A stretch of DNA of 64,000 nucleotides from assembly GCF_002104995.1 (NCBI RefSeq), contig NW_024468253.1:434001-498000 (forward strand), read 5' to 3'. Under the pieces are notes generated by a model, which saw only the letters and a program-made list of their open reading frames with translations, had not been told where the DNA came from and ran no database searches. The stretch comes from Linderina pennispora. Its lineage: Eukaryota > Kickxellomycota > Kickxellomycetes > Kickxellales > Kickxellaceae. Position 1 is the first letter of the stretch; each line of letters opens with the position of its first letter. Below are positions 11,901-22,933 of this stretch, one piece after another. The translations under genes and the position numbers were made by a program.

Positions 11901-13449
11901 TCGGTGCCAGCCAGATCAGCAGCGTCCGGGCCCATGGCACCTGCGGCCGAGCGCTCCTACCGTCACCCACACCGAGATCGCCGAAGTCCTGGTGCTCAAC
12001 GGAGCCGCTACGGACTGCTGCCGATGTCCAGGGCTTGACATGCCTCCATATCGCCTGCATGCTGGGCAGCCTCAGCATCACGCGCTACCTGCTCGACAAG
12101 GGTGCCGACCCGCAGATGCCTTTTGATGGCAAGCAGCCGCTGGACTTGCTGCCTGCTGACGAGCCAGGAATGCAGGACCTCAAGGCAGGTGCTGGAGGTG
12201 GCTATAAGGAAGGTGCAAAGCCGCGGGTGGCTCGACATGTCCGCTGAGTCGTCCAAGTGGGCCTGGAAACAGGTCACTGCGGCGCATGAGCAGCTACTCG
12301 CATTCCAAATCCGCCGTCTCCAGCGACTCGCCCGACCGATCTGGCAAAACCGACGGCTCGGTGTTCTCTCAGGCTGCGCGCAAATTCACGCAAACCCTCA
12401 GTCCGGCTGCCATGGGACGGGTCAGCGTGTCTACCGAGCGGCCCAGCCTTTTGGAGCTCAACGAGTCGGCCCAGAATGCCTCCGGATGGCTCGCGTCGTT
12501 TGTGCCGGGCAGGGCAAGGCGGGCAAGGCGCCTCACGCATGGGATCCGCGAGCTCAGCAGCAAGCTGGCTGGCGCCAAATTGCCGGCGATGAAGGCCGAG
12601 CCGCTGAGCACAAAGTCCCTTGCTGATGCTAAGCGCGTGTCGCTGCCGCCGCTGCTCAGCCCGAGCCACCCGGACGCGCGCATCTCGTCTGACTCGCATT
12701 CGCTCCACCAGCAGAGCCTGACAGCACCGGCTACACGCGAGGATGTTGGCGAGCTGCCGCCAGTCCCAGGCTATGCGGCATGTCTATGCGACGCCCAGCA
12801 ATGTGTCTCTGCCGACGGTCGCCAGCGAGTCGTCAATCGAAGATGCAGTGATTGTCGATATTGAATCGACCGTCGAGGCCCACAAGCCTGTGATCAGCGC
12901 CGTGACGGTGAGCACCAGCGCCGTGACGCCCAGGAACTGCTGCCAGCGAATACGATGCATCTGCATCCGAGGCCTCGCCAGCATCAACGCCCTCGCACCC
13001 GCCACTGCCAGTTGACCTGCCGCCTCTGCCCTCGCTTCCCTCCAGCCGCCGCAAACCCGGCCTGTCACGCTCAGCGACAGTGGCGGTGTCGCGCAGCCGC
13101 AACAACCTCAACAGCGACACCGCATCGATCAGTCGCGAGGAGAAATCCGCTCTCTCGCGCAGCAGCAGCATCCGGGCACTGCGCCCGCAGGCGCACAACG
13201 GATGGAAGTCCATTAAGAATGACTTCGAAGGGCTCGCTGTGGTGGGCTCGCCCAAGAGTGCTGCCAGTGCAAAGCCGGATGCAAAGCCAGTATTGCAGGA
13301 CAAGAGTTTGGACCACGCGCCCATCGACCGAGCGCTTTGTGCGCAAGGCTCCAGTACTGAAGCGCCGGAACCGGAACCCTGGTGCCGCATCGTCGTCGGA
13401 TGATGTAACAGGCGACGATGTACGCCTGGCGGCTAAGCAGACTGGCTGA
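8927..13449 (+). CDS. BAR-PH-ArfGAP-ankyrin protein (ACAP/centaurin type), frame broken at ten sites
   Basis: GTPase-activating protein for Arf GTPases, expected to act at curved membranes in endocytic or recycling traffic. Exon 1 encodes MDSN (8927-8939); intron 8940-9066 is GT-AG; the rest is one exon. In order, by approximate residue: N-terminal extension, BAR-type helices (215-440), PH domain (550-675, with SVWRRYWCVV), ArfGAP zinc finger (750-875) and ankyrin repeats (900-1040, with TCLHIACMLGSLSITRYLL). The zinc finger has CADC, 16 residues, then CIEC, followed by the arginine finger in SGIHRSLG. A Ser-rich tail ends in AAKQTG. Reading it needs ten steps of +1 frame, near 9303, 10396, 11277, 11660, 12012, 12183, 12285, 12767, 12937 and 13320. 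The step at 12012 lies inside an ankyrin repeat and restores family spacing exactly. Corrected length is about 1,461 aa. The product is clear; the breaks are either insertions in the assembly or real. Confidence 0.85.
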
Positions 13450-14027
13450 TGGAAAGCGCTTGTTTAGGCTGATTTCAAAGCCATCCAAGATCACCTTCAA
13501 TGGCATATTCAGCCGTAGCGAGAAGAAGTCATCCTCATTTCTAGTCTGTGTTTTTGTATGTTTAATTTGTCTTTTTCGCGTTCTTTCTGTAGTGTTTTTC
13601 TTTTTTTGTTTGTTGAATCAACCCACCCACCCCCGTTCACCAACGACGCATAGCTACATATACATTGTTTCTTTCAGATGCAGTCAGCAAACCAAGCACA
13701 CATAGATATCACAGCTGATACTGCATGTGCTGATTTGAATCATGTCACCATATGTGCTATTTTTCGGACAGTCACCACCTACTGTTTCTGGGCAGTCAGG
13801 GGTGTTTCTTGGTATTCATGTCTATTTTTCGAGCACTAGCAGTAGATGTATTTTCATGTGGAGTGAATGTTAGCTCTACATGTAGAGAAATAGTAATTTG
13901 TGGAAAAAGTGCTTCAGTCTTCCCCACTGCGCTTGGTTGCCAGTTTAAATAGCGAGTCGTGTGAGGACTCCTATTTTCTCTTACAAGTACAGCCATTCTC
14001 TCAAATATTTCCTTCAAATGTCTACCA
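13450..14027. other. Intergenic, AT/CT-rich
   Basis: A T-rich and CT-rich tract at about 13540-13680 follows the ArfGAP stop codon. Several short ORFs are present, none with coding character. Nothing else is seen. Confidence 0.4.
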
Positions 14028-14569
14028 GTGACCACTGTCTGCCTATTTCGCATCTTTCAAATGTATGTGGTGATCCTGGACTACCACAGCACACAGCAGT
14101 ACCAATGTGCCGGACCGGACTGTGCGCCAAGTTATTTCGTTGATTCAGCACCAGCTGCCATCACAGAGGATACCTGGCAAATGCATGTCCTCGGTGCGCA
14201 CGCTTGCATGTTCGGTTGTGTTTCCAGCGTGCCACGAAAGCGACAGTTTGCCCAGCTATTCTACGCTGCTGAGAGGACGTTGCCTTACACGTGCAACACG
14301 GATGTCGAGAGTCTGTCAGACAACATCCTCTGTGCCCTTTCACATAAGCCAATGCCCCGACAGTCTGCTGCTAGTTCTGTTGATTGGATTGGCTTCTGTA
14401 GATGCTGCGATTGACGTGTTCTCTGCTGCGGTGTTTGGGCTGGTTGCTGTAGGCTTGGCTACATATTTCGCTCGCTGGTGGACCCGCGTGCTGGCACGGG
14501 CGGTTTCGCTGGCTACGCATAATGAGATGCAGCAGGCGCAAGAAGCTCCGCTGCTTGTAGGAAAGTAAG
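14028..14569 (+). CDS. Possible small membrane protein, frame shifted once
   Basis: A weak candidate. The frame open from about 14028 encodes protein-like sequence (for example DVESLSDNILCALSHKP). It then appears to move +1 near 14350 into a frame encoding a hydrophobic segment (SLLLVLLIGLASVDAAIDVF, then AAVFGLVAVGLATYF). A basic segment and a tail ending in APLLVGK follow, with TAA at 14567-14569. The hydrophobic stretch could form one or two transmembrane helices. The start codon, upstream exons and function are unknown. The +1 step matches those in the genes on both sides, which is the main reason to consider it real. Confidence 0.25.
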
Positions 14570-14700
14570 GCGCAAGAAGCTAAAAGCTCCCCAGGTGCCG
14601 TGGCCATTAGCATTTCTGTAGACTAGCATTTACATACATACACAGCCCCACTTTTAAGCATCCTCGTTCCACAATTGCAAACATTGTCTCTTCACACCTT

Positions 14701-15252
14701 ATGCCAAGGATAGCAAGAAAGAGGATTGTTGACCCGCTGCTACGCAGGAATCCAGGACTTCTCCGGATTTCCACCACTGCCGACCCTAAATCGTGCAAAA
14801 CAGCAGTACGGCAAGACAGGTCGGCGCCCGCTGTCTCAGCGCTACGGGCCCCCGCTTAGAATCCCAGAGAATCCCCCCGAAACCAGCACCGCCGATCAAC
14901 TAGCACAAGCGGGCGCGTGCTGAATCGCAGCTGAGGCCGCAGCCTGCAGCATTTGCGAGCACCAATCCATTTGTGCTAAGCCTGAATGAGGGTTGCCCGA
15001 CGACTGTGGTCGCCAAACCAGCGACTTTCGATGGCTCTGGCTGTTTGGACAGCAACGAAGGAGAACACTCCGCGCAGCAGCGACGAGGCCGTGCCAATGG
15101 TGCACACTGTTGAGCTGGGGAGCGGCTGGAAGGCACGGCCGCTGGAGGATGAGCTTGGGATGCTGCTGGCGGCTGCCAAGGGAATCCAGAAGCAGAGGCA
15201 AATCAAGCGGCAGATTGCCCGCAGCAAACAGGGGCGAGCCGCTTCCAGCTAG
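14701..15252 (+). CDS. Small KEN-box protein (about 182 aa), frame broken three times
   Basis: Start ATG at 14701 (MPRIARKRIVDPLLRRN). Protein-like sequence continues only if the frame steps +1 near 14753, 14915 and 15052, the same direction as in the neighbouring ArfGAP gene. The joined product is basic at its N-terminus, Pro-rich in the middle (SQRYGPPLRIPENPPETS) and carries TKENTPRSSDE, a KEN box followed by a proline two residues later, as in many APC/C substrates. A charged helical C-terminus (LGMLLAAAKGIQKQRQIKR) ends at TAG 15250-15252. No globular domain is recognised. The KEN box and basic, disordered composition would suit a cell-cycle-regulated, APC/C-degraded protein; this is inference. 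The start and the reality of the gene are uncertain. Confidence 0.45.
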
Positions 15253-15442
15253 GCCTGTACCTGAGCCGGGGAGAGTGGAGTGACGCAAGCCGATGGCTGT
15301 CTAGAAAAGCCCTTTCGCTGCTCGCAACTCGGCTGTCTTCGCTTGCTGGGTGGGTGTTTACTTTTTCGCTTTTTCTTCTTGTCAGGGATTTAGCTTCAGT
15401 TTTTAATTTCATTCTGCCCACTTCCTGAGGAAAAGAAATCCA

Positions 15443-17955
15443 ATGTCAGCGATAGACACAGCGCCGTCGGGAGATGCCGACACAATCTGGGCGTACCTGG
15501 TTGACGGCATTGACCACATTCTGCTCAAGAGCAACGAGGGCTTCGAGTACAAGCGGTACATGAACCTCTACACGTAAGTAGATAGCCAATCACCAAAAGC
15601 GTCCTGCATTCCTATTCGAAATTGTAACTAAGCCCTCTACCCCTTGGTAGCGGAGTTTACAACTACTGCACTACGCTCCGGACGAGCATACCCTTGACGT
15701 TCTCCACGGTTGTGCCAGACATGGCGGGCAGCGGTGCAATGCTATTTGGCGAGCAGCTGTACAAGCGCCTGCAGGAGCACATCAGCATCTACATGGACGG
15801 AGTCGCTGCATCGTCTGCCGATTTCACCGGCGACGCTCTGCTGGCATTCTATACTGCGGAGTGGAACAAGTACGTGGACTCGGCCAAGATCATCCACAAT
15901 ATCTTCTCGTACCTGAACCGGCACTGGATCAAACGCGAGCAGGAGGAGGGCAACGCAGTCAACGATGTCAACACGATGATGCTGCACCTGTGGCGCGAGC
16001 ACTTGTTCAAAAAGGTGCACAAGTCGCTGCTGGAGTCGGTGTTTAGGCTGATCAAGCATGTGCGCGACGGCCAGGTAGCGGACGTGGGTATGGTCAAGAG
16101 CGTGGTGGATTCGTTTGTGTCGCTGGGGTTGGATGAAATTGGCACAAACTCGAACCGCAAGATGGAGGTGTACGAAAAATACTTCCAGGAGCCGTTCCTG
16201 GCCATGTCCACTGAGTACTACGAGGCTGAGAGCGCACGTCTGCTGCAGGAGGGCACGATCCGCGACTACATGGTCAAGATTGCACAGCGGCTGCAGGAGG
16301 AGGACGACCGCGCCCTGATGTACTTGCACCCAGACAGCGTGGTGCCGCTCAAGAACGCGCTGAATGCTGCGCTCATTGGCAAGCACCGCGAGGAGCTGAT
16401 TCAGCAGTTCCAGCCGATGCTGGTGGCGCTGGAGAAGGACGACCTGCATCGCCTGTACACGCTGCTGCAGCGGCTTGAGGATTCTGAGGGGCTCGAGCCG
16501 ATGCGCAGGACATTCACTGAGTACGTAACCAACGCCGGCCGTGAGGCGATCAAGCAGATCAGTGGCAGCGAAGATATCAAAGCGGGTAATCTGGCTGCCG
16601 AGTCGCGGCTCTTTGTCGAGTCGTTGCTGCGCGTGCACGACCTGTATGCCAAGATGCTGCGCGAGTCGTTTGACGACAACCCAGGGTTCAGCCGTGCCCT
16701 GGACAGCGCGTGCAAGGACTTTGTGAACACTAACGGGTTGTGCGCGTCAGGACAGAGCCGGGCGCCGGTGCTGCTCGCGCATTACTGTGACTCGCTGCTC
16801 AAGAAGGGCGGTGCACGCAAGGCAGGCGGCGCTGCTGCTGTTGCGGCCAGTGGTGTCGGTCCCAGCGGCAGCGGCGGCAATGCTGCTGAGGGCGCCAATG
16901 ACGAAGGCGACCTGGAGGCATTGCTGTCGCAGGCGATTGTTGTGTTCCGGTACATCAAGGACTCAGACGTGTTCCAAAAGTTCTATTCCCGGTTCCTGGC
17001 GCGGCGGCTGGTTAACGAGCAGAGCGTGTCGATTGATAGCGAGGAAGCGATGATCTCGAAGCTCAAGGAGATCTCGGGCGTCGAGTTCACCAGCAAGATG
17101 TCGCGCATGTTCCTGGACATGTCGCTGAGCGGCGAAATGAACGACGCGTATTCGCAGAGTATCGATGGTGGGTTCGAGGTGCCGTTCAACTTTAACATGA
17201 AGGTGCTGCACTCTGTGTCATGGCCACTCAGTCTGCCGGCCACGCAGCCGCAGCTGCCGTCGCAGGTGGCCCAGGTCACGGACAGCTTCAACCGGTTCTA
17301 CCAGCTCAAGCACAACGGACGCAAGCTCGACTGGCTCTGGCAGCACTCCAAGGCCGAGATCAAGATGTTCTTCCCGCGCGCCACTGGCCCGGCAGCCAAG
17401 GCTGGGTACACGTTCCAGGTGACCACATACCAGCTCGCCATTCTGATGCTGTTCAACGAGGAGTCTGGACCGGGAACCGGATACGACTCGCCCAACGGCC
17501 CAACTCTGACGTGGGTCCAGATTGCAGGAGCCACGGGTCTTGATGACGATACCATCGAAGGTGAGATGGACGTGCTGTGCAAGGCGCGCGTCCTGTCCTG
17601 CAGCACGCCCAAGCCTGGCAAGGGGTCGCGGTTCACGCTGAACGGCGGGTTCAAGTCGAAGAAGCTGAAGATGAACCTGGCGGGCACGAAGAAGCCGGAG
17701 CAGAAGCGCGAGAATAAGGAAACGATGAAGTCGGTGGAGCAGGACCGCAGGTACCAGATCGAGGCGGCCATTGTGCGTATCATGAAGGCGCGCAAGACGC
17801 TGGCGCACCGGCAGCTGGTGCAGGAGACCATCTCGCAGATCAAGCTGTTCCAGGCCCAGGTGCCGGACATCAAGCAGGCCATTGATGCGCTGATTGAGCG
17901 CGAGTACCTTGAGCGCGACGCCGACAGCCGCGACGTGTACAAGTACCTGGCATAG
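15443..17955 (+). CDS. cul1: Cullin-1 (SCF ubiquitin-ligase scaffold, Cdc53/Cul1)
   Basis: Elongated scaffold that binds Skp1/F-box adaptors at its N-terminus and Rbx1 at its C-terminus. Exon 1 is 15443-15573; the intron 15574-15650 (77 nt) joins LYT to GVYNYCT. The YMNLYTGVYNYCT signature is specific to cullin-1 within the family. Cullin repeats (for example YLNRHWIKRE) fill the N-terminal half. A low-complexity Gly/Ala insert (about residues 420-450) precedes the cullin-homology domain. The C-terminal winged helix contains the neddylation motif IVRIMKARKTL, with the acceptor lysine at about residue 756, and the canonical end YLERDADSRDVYKYLA. Length (811 aa) is normal and no frame break is present, unlike the genes just upstream. 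The two NEDP1-like proteases at 50-52.6 kb are candidate enzymes of the same NEDD8 cycle. Confidence 0.95.
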
Positions 17956-18649
17956 GCATATTGTTCCTTGCCCCTTCTACGCTATACAAACGAATTTCCA
18001 GTCAACTGCTAGAAATGAAGCATTTGTGTATCTTTGCGCACCGCACTGTCTGGTTGTATATGTAGCGACAAGCTGGTCTAAACCATAGCCATACGTCACA
18101 CACCGTATATATGGTTTGCATCCATCCCTTAGGCAACGAGCAGTGGTTCTGAGCTGTGCTATGTAGCTATGTAGCTATGTTTGAGTGCTCACCATCTCTC
18201 ACCTACAGGCTGCTGAAGGTCTAGAGCACAACGTGGAAGGTGTGGGACTACAAGGAGCAGCAAAGCAAAATAAGAGGAAAGAGATGAGTAACGAAAACGC
18301 CTGGTATATGGATGTGTGTATTTTCGCGCAACACGAGTTCTGAATGAATCCTTGAACAGCGATATCTCAGTCCAGAAGCGCACTAGTAGCGTGAGCCTAA
18401 CAACAGCAGAGAACAACAGAGCCCAAGGTTATATTGATGTGAAGAAAGCTAAAGAGAAAGGAAATATTGGGGGCGAGGGTAAAGGTTTTATACTGTCGCT
18501 CAGGTGACAGCTTTTCATTCCATTGTTTCTCTCTTTTGCTCATCTGTTTCATTTTTTGGCTATGTAGTTTTCAGTAATCGGATCTTGGTATTCTAACAAG
18601 CGTTTATTTTACAAACCCCGTTGTCATGCAGTATGTTCCGATCTGCGGC
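17956..18649. other. Intergenic region downstream of cullin-1
   Basis: No supported gene. It contains an 8-bp triplicate repeat (listed separately) and purine-rich sequence. Small ORFs here look random. Confidence 0.4.
18158..18181. repeat. Short tandem repeat, 8-bp unit about three copies
   Basis: GCTATGTA occurs three times head to tail, with the last base of the third copy changed to T. It is a small microsatellite-like repeat in intergenic DNA with no known function. Confidence 0.7.
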
Positions 18650-19135
18650 CTACAGAAAGCGGCAGGATGATACCACAAGGCTGTGATCATCATACATGGC
18701 TTCAAGAAACATGATATCATCTACGGCCTCAAGAGGTAGGTTTTCAATCGGTGATCCTCCTGAGGTACCGACTACTGGAACAGATAGCGGATCTGGCTTC
18801 TCACATTTACTTATAGTTGACGGCTCTATTAGCCTATCTGGGGTGCTGCGAAACAGCAGCTCACCCATCTTGCCCAGATGGCCTGTAGCCTGCTGGTCGT
18901 CCATATATACAAGATTCCAGCACTGGCCCATTGGAAACATGTCAAGAAATGATATGCTGCCTGGAAAGATTAAGGTCCAAAGATGGCTGACAAGACAGGA
19001 GCGCTGCAGAACCTGCCACCCTATATGCTGCGCTACATGACTGTATCGCCTGCAAGACAAAGGACATCCAGCGAATAACGAATGGCAGTCAGAGCAATGA
19101 ACAGGGTGTGCAGCTGGCTCACCAATGATGTGCAA
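18650..19135 (-). CDS. Doubtful ORF or C-terminal fragment of a gene
   Basis: An open frame of up to 161 codons. The distal part (from about SFLDMFPMGQCWNLVYMDD to the end) looks protein-like, with an acidic C-terminal region (PLEAVDDIMFLEAMYDD). A possible splice acceptor (TTGTCTTGCAG) lies in the middle of the ORF, which could make it the last exon of a longer minus-strand gene. I could not build upstream exons with a start codon. It could be a decayed gene or chance. No family is recognised. Confidence 0.22.
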   Translation of the reverse strand: MHIIGEPAAHPVHCSDCHSLFAGCPLSCRRYSHVAQHIGWQVLQRSCLVSHLWTLIFPGSISFLDMFPMGQCWNLVYMDDQQATGHLGKMGELLFRSTPDRLIEPSTISKCEKPDPLSVPVVGTSGGSPIENLPLEAVDDIMFLEAMYDDHSLVVSSCRFL

Positions 19136-19718
19136 TCCTTGCTCCTTTTACACGCAATGCTATGCAGTGCCAGGATCTGAGACATTGTTGCCGAACAGTA
19201 CAGACCCGGGCATCTATTCATAGGTTGGAGAGCCACTCCACAAGATTGTTAGTGATCAACCGAAGGAAAACTAAAAGGGCTTCTACCTGCTTTATTGACA
19301 CAGTACTTGAAGAAATGCACTGGCAAGGGTATGCTGGTTGTGTAAGCGTATGGACAGGTTTCTGGTAATAGCTTTGAACTACATCCGTCAGCCTATAAAT
19401 GTATGGCTCATATCGTCATGCTAGTGTAATTTTGTTCTTTACCACATCCTCATTTTTGCTGCGCAGCGCCCTTGGTCCAGCAACGCTATGGAAACCATCT
19501 AAAGGAGAAATTAAACAAATTAAACAGGTCGATTAGACCAACGAAGGTCTCCTGGAAATCACGAAAAACATGCCATTTCTGCTGGTAGATCATTTGGGTG
19601 GAACTGACAGCTGGAGCTGACAAGTATCCTCAGCGTGTTCTATGCCAGGGACAAGCAGGGGTCTTCTCTTCTCTTCTCTCCATACCGCCTTTCAAGAGCT
19701 TCACCGTATATTTTCACT
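19136..19718. other. Intergenic region upstream of membrane protein
   Basis: No gene is supported. An in-frame extension of the downstream ORF reaches back to 19635, but the first good initiator is the ATG at 19719, directly before a hydrophobic signal-anchor. Confidence 0.4.
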
Positions 19719-21530
19719 ATGAATATTATTTTATCTGCTGCAAAGCTCGTGCAGCTGGCCGTGCTTGGGTGTGCTGGTTGCCTGCTTCTCCAGTCGCTTT
19801 TCATGAGCACGCAAACGTTCTTAGGGTTCTTTTATCCAACTATCCATGTCCCCTACCTTAACCCTGTGTCGCCTCCTGTCGAGATCACAGGTCCGATTTC
19901 GCTCGCATGGCAGAAGTCTTTTGAATACGAAGCTAAGGTGTACCTTAGCAGCAAGTCGTGCCGTTCCAACTCGCTCGAAACGTTCCTCCAGAATGCCACC
20001 GAGGTTTGGCACATTGAGCCTCAGAGCCTGGTGAACCGGTACCCAGTCTTTGAGAAGCATTTGAGCCTGGATTTCACGGATACTACTTGGATGTTTATGT
20101 GCCTTTTCATTCAAAAGGCTGGGCAGTTCACACCCCACCCAAATATCAGCGACCCGCATCTGCTTGTTAACGAGCATGTGCTTGCGTACACGACAATATC
20201 ATCCACATGCTACGGGGATAACCAGAAGGGCAAGGGTATCAAAGCCCATTGCGTTTCGAACACAACATTCATGGTGGAAACCCAGGCCAAGTGGAAAATT
20301 CATCTCGAGGATAATGTGTATACGCCTGAATCCCTTCCCCGACGTCGCTGCAGCAAATGCAACATCATCCGCAGGCAGTCACTTGACTCAGATAACACGA
20401 CTGACAGCGCTGGCTCTAAGGGCATGTACCTCCCTCTGCTCTATATGGACTGGGACACTAAGTCGGAGAGCGCGAAGTTCCCTCTCACAGATAGCAAAAG
20501 TACAGACAAGGGGACCGACTATTTCAATACGTCTATTGGTATCAGTATGGGGGTACGCGGAGTACGCACTAGCACTGAAATCGAGCTTAACCATATCACG
20601 AACACACCGGAGGATAAGGCTCTCGCGGCTTTGAGAAGGAACGAAGATCGTCCATTCATGCCTCATATGTATTACAAATCGCCAACAGCCAAATCGAGTG
20701 TCTCAACAGCTATCTACCTTGCGCTCTACCCTGTCCTCCTTTCCTTGTATATCCTTCGGCAACTTTCCATTGCCAAGCTCTACTTTGCCTCAGCCTGTTC
20801 GAACAGAGAAAAAGCCAGCTCCATCCTGAGGATGTATTTGCTTGTCGAGCACCTAGGGTCGTCCTTGTTCGGTAGATTTGTTCTGTTTGGAAACCATGCG
20901 GGGTTGAATACTGCTTTTCTGAATGCGTACAGCACCTGGTGGTATATCAAATCTATCCTCGCAGTCCTGCCTCAGAGGAGAGTGGCAAGTACAATAAGGT
21001 ATCTCGCTGGTTCTCGAGCGACCAACACCAGGGACAACACCAAGGACGGCGAACCACTGCAATCTACCAAGGAGAATGAAGGCGCGGAAGCGGAGAGCAC
21101 CTACACTAAATCCGCTTCATCAGTGTTCAAGCTATTTTTCTGGACTGTTTTTGGGTTTTCTATTGCGGAATATGCGGACCAAGCGTGTGTCTCTGGAAGC
21201 TATGATGCTTCATATCTGTCGGAGGCTGAGTGGAACTGGGCTCGCATCTTTTTCAGGGGCTTGGGTTGTTTCCTTCGTCGCCTTATCAGGTGGGCTCCTG
21301 CCGTCTATTTCATCCCGACTGTCCTCATGGTATTCAAGCGCAAGTCTACCACACATGTGCCAACTATGTACCACCTCCTTCGCATGATTGAGTTTGTTAT
21401 AGTCGGATTGATCTGCCTCTACGAAATACCCGGGATGCTTGACCCTGAGTATCTGGCATTGCGCAATGTCGTAAACAGCATCAGTAGCATTGCCTTAGTT
21501 ATCCAGTGGAGAATATACAATAAATTCTGA
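19719..21530 (+). CDS. Unrecognised multi-pass membrane protein with large N-terminal extramembrane domain (603 aa)
   Basis: Start chosen at 19719 because MNIILSAAKLVQLAVLGCAG begins a clean hydrophobic signal-anchor (about residues 3-28). A soluble, probably lumenal or extracellular domain of about 320 residues follows, with several cysteines (including RRRCSKCNII) and N-glycosylation sequons (NTT, NTS, NAT). At least four more hydrophobic segments follow: STAIYLALYPVLLSLYIL, VFKLFFWTVFGFSIAEY, APAVYFIPTVLMVF and EFVIVGLICLYEI, with a final one near the C-terminus. A hydrophilic loop of about 60 residues separates the first from the second. It is single-exon and free of frame breaks. The topology (signal-anchor, large ectodomain, C-terminal helix cluster) recalls sensor or channel-like proteins, but no family can be named. 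Confidence 0.8.
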   Translation: MNIILSAAKLVQLAVLGCAGCLLLQSLFMSTQTFLGFFYPTIHVPYLNPVSPPVEITGPISLAWQKSFEYEAKVYLSSKSCRSNSLETFLQNATEVWHIEPQSLVNRYPVFEKHLSLDFTDTTWMFMCLFIQKAGQFTPHPNISDPHLLVNEHVLAYTTISSTCYGDNQKGKGIKAHCVSNTTFMVETQAKWKIHLEDNVYTPESLPRRRCSKCNIIRRQSLDSDNTTDSAGSKGMYLPLLYMDWDTKSESAKFPLTDSKSTDKGTDYFNTSIGISMGVRGVRTSTEIELNHITNTPEDKALAALRRNEDRPFMPHMYYKSPTAKSSVSTAIYLALYPVLLSLYILRQLSIAKLYFASACSNREKASSILRMYLLVEHLGSSLFGRFVLFGNHAGLNTAFLNAYSTWWYIKSILAVLPQRRVASTIRYLAGSRATNTRDNTKDGEPLQSTKENEGAEAESTYTKSASSVFKLFFWTVFGFSIAEYADQACVSGSYDASYLSEAEWNWARIFFRGLGCFLRRLIRWAPAVYFIPTVLMVFKRKSTTHVPTMYHLLRMIEFVIVGLICLYEIPGMLDPEYLALRNVVNSISSIALVIQWRIYNKF

Positions 21531-22933
21531 GTGGCGCTATTAGCGCACCCATATTTCGACAGACCATGCAACGGTTAGTCAGATATACAGGAGCGATAAT
21601 TAAATGACTAGGTTGCAAGTTCTTGTAGATATATGGCATGAATCGTTTGCTGATGAGTTCTAAGCTACATGATATCAGAGTTCAGAAGAACAGTTGTTAA
21701 TAACAACAGCTACAGTTTGCATTTGGTGCTTTTGATTCGATGATGCAGCCCAATATGCAGAGATAGATAGCTAGTTAGAGGAAGAGCACGCTAGTGAAGG
21801 ATGCAGGGATGACAATAGCTACACATTTTGCGTTGCTTAGAATGCATTCGCTCTGCACTAATCACCTCTTGGCATCAGTGGTAGTCCCATGTCGGAAAGG
21901 TACCGCTTCTTGAAGGATTTGGAACACATTTGATTCCAACTACTGTTTGCTAGCCCGAAATGTAAGAGCAAGACAACCAAGTTGAAGACCCAAGTTGCTA
22001 CCAGCACAAGCGGCATAACTGTACATTCTCATGTAGCAAATTCCATTTGCAGGGCAATGGTTGATGTGCACCAGTTGTGGTTGCGACTGGGACTTGCATA
22101 AAGATAGGCACAGCGCAATATAAGTTTGGGATTGATATAGATCAGAAAACAACCAGGAAAAAGACATGTGCAACTGCGGCTGGGGTGCAATGGGCAATAT
22201 AAAAGACCGACAGCTCGCGCACCAACTCCCAGGATGCTTAAACTTACCATTTAGCCTCAGCTCGATACATACATATATGATTTTTGCGGCAGTAGCTGTA
22301 TCAGAGTGAGGTGAACGGCGGTGATTTATGAGCAGCGAGGGTTGAGGGTTCGATCAGAAGCAGAGAATAGATGTGTTCAAAACCTCGCATCTAGTGGCAT
22401 AGAGAGGGAGATGAGGGCCTCGCACTGCCCACCCTATTGGTTTGGATTCGTAGATTTTAGTTTTATATTTTTCGCTGCAACGTTTCAAGCAGGCACGTTT
22501 GCCTGACGGTCATATATGGATAGCATGGGGAACGGCATGTCAAGCAAGAACACTGTACCCTTGGGTCTCCATCTCGCCACAAGGGAGGATATAGCGCCCA
22601 TGTGAGCGGTTATTAACAGCAACTGCAGTCTACCGCTGTCCCTAGATGTCTCCACAATGGTGCCTGATGCCACATGACCCAACTAAAGGCATACCTTTGG
22701 CAATGGTGTACACAGCAGTAATGATGGCAGGCAGAAGAGGCTTCCTCTGGAGAAGCCTTTAACATGCTATGACCACATTGCAACAACATACTGAGCCATA
22801 AAATAGGGATACCGATAGGCATGTATATATACCGTAGTAGCAACCACCTTGCAAATAAATGTCTCGGGAGAAAATAAAGATGGAATTGAGAAAAACAAGT
22901 GTTGAGAAAAGAAAAAGAGAAAGGCTTTTGGCG
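21531..22933. other. 1.4 kb intergenic region, no gene seen
   Basis: It lies between the 3' ends of the membrane-protein gene and the convergent kelch gene. The sequence is AT-richer than the flanking genes. ORFs are all under 90 codons, overlap each other and lack protein-like composition. No tRNA-like cloverleaf was found on inspection. Confidence 0.45.

Noticed and set aside
22300-22420. tRNA-like GGGTTCGATC element
   Set aside because: No matching acceptor stem, D-arm or anticodon arm could be folded by eye around it.
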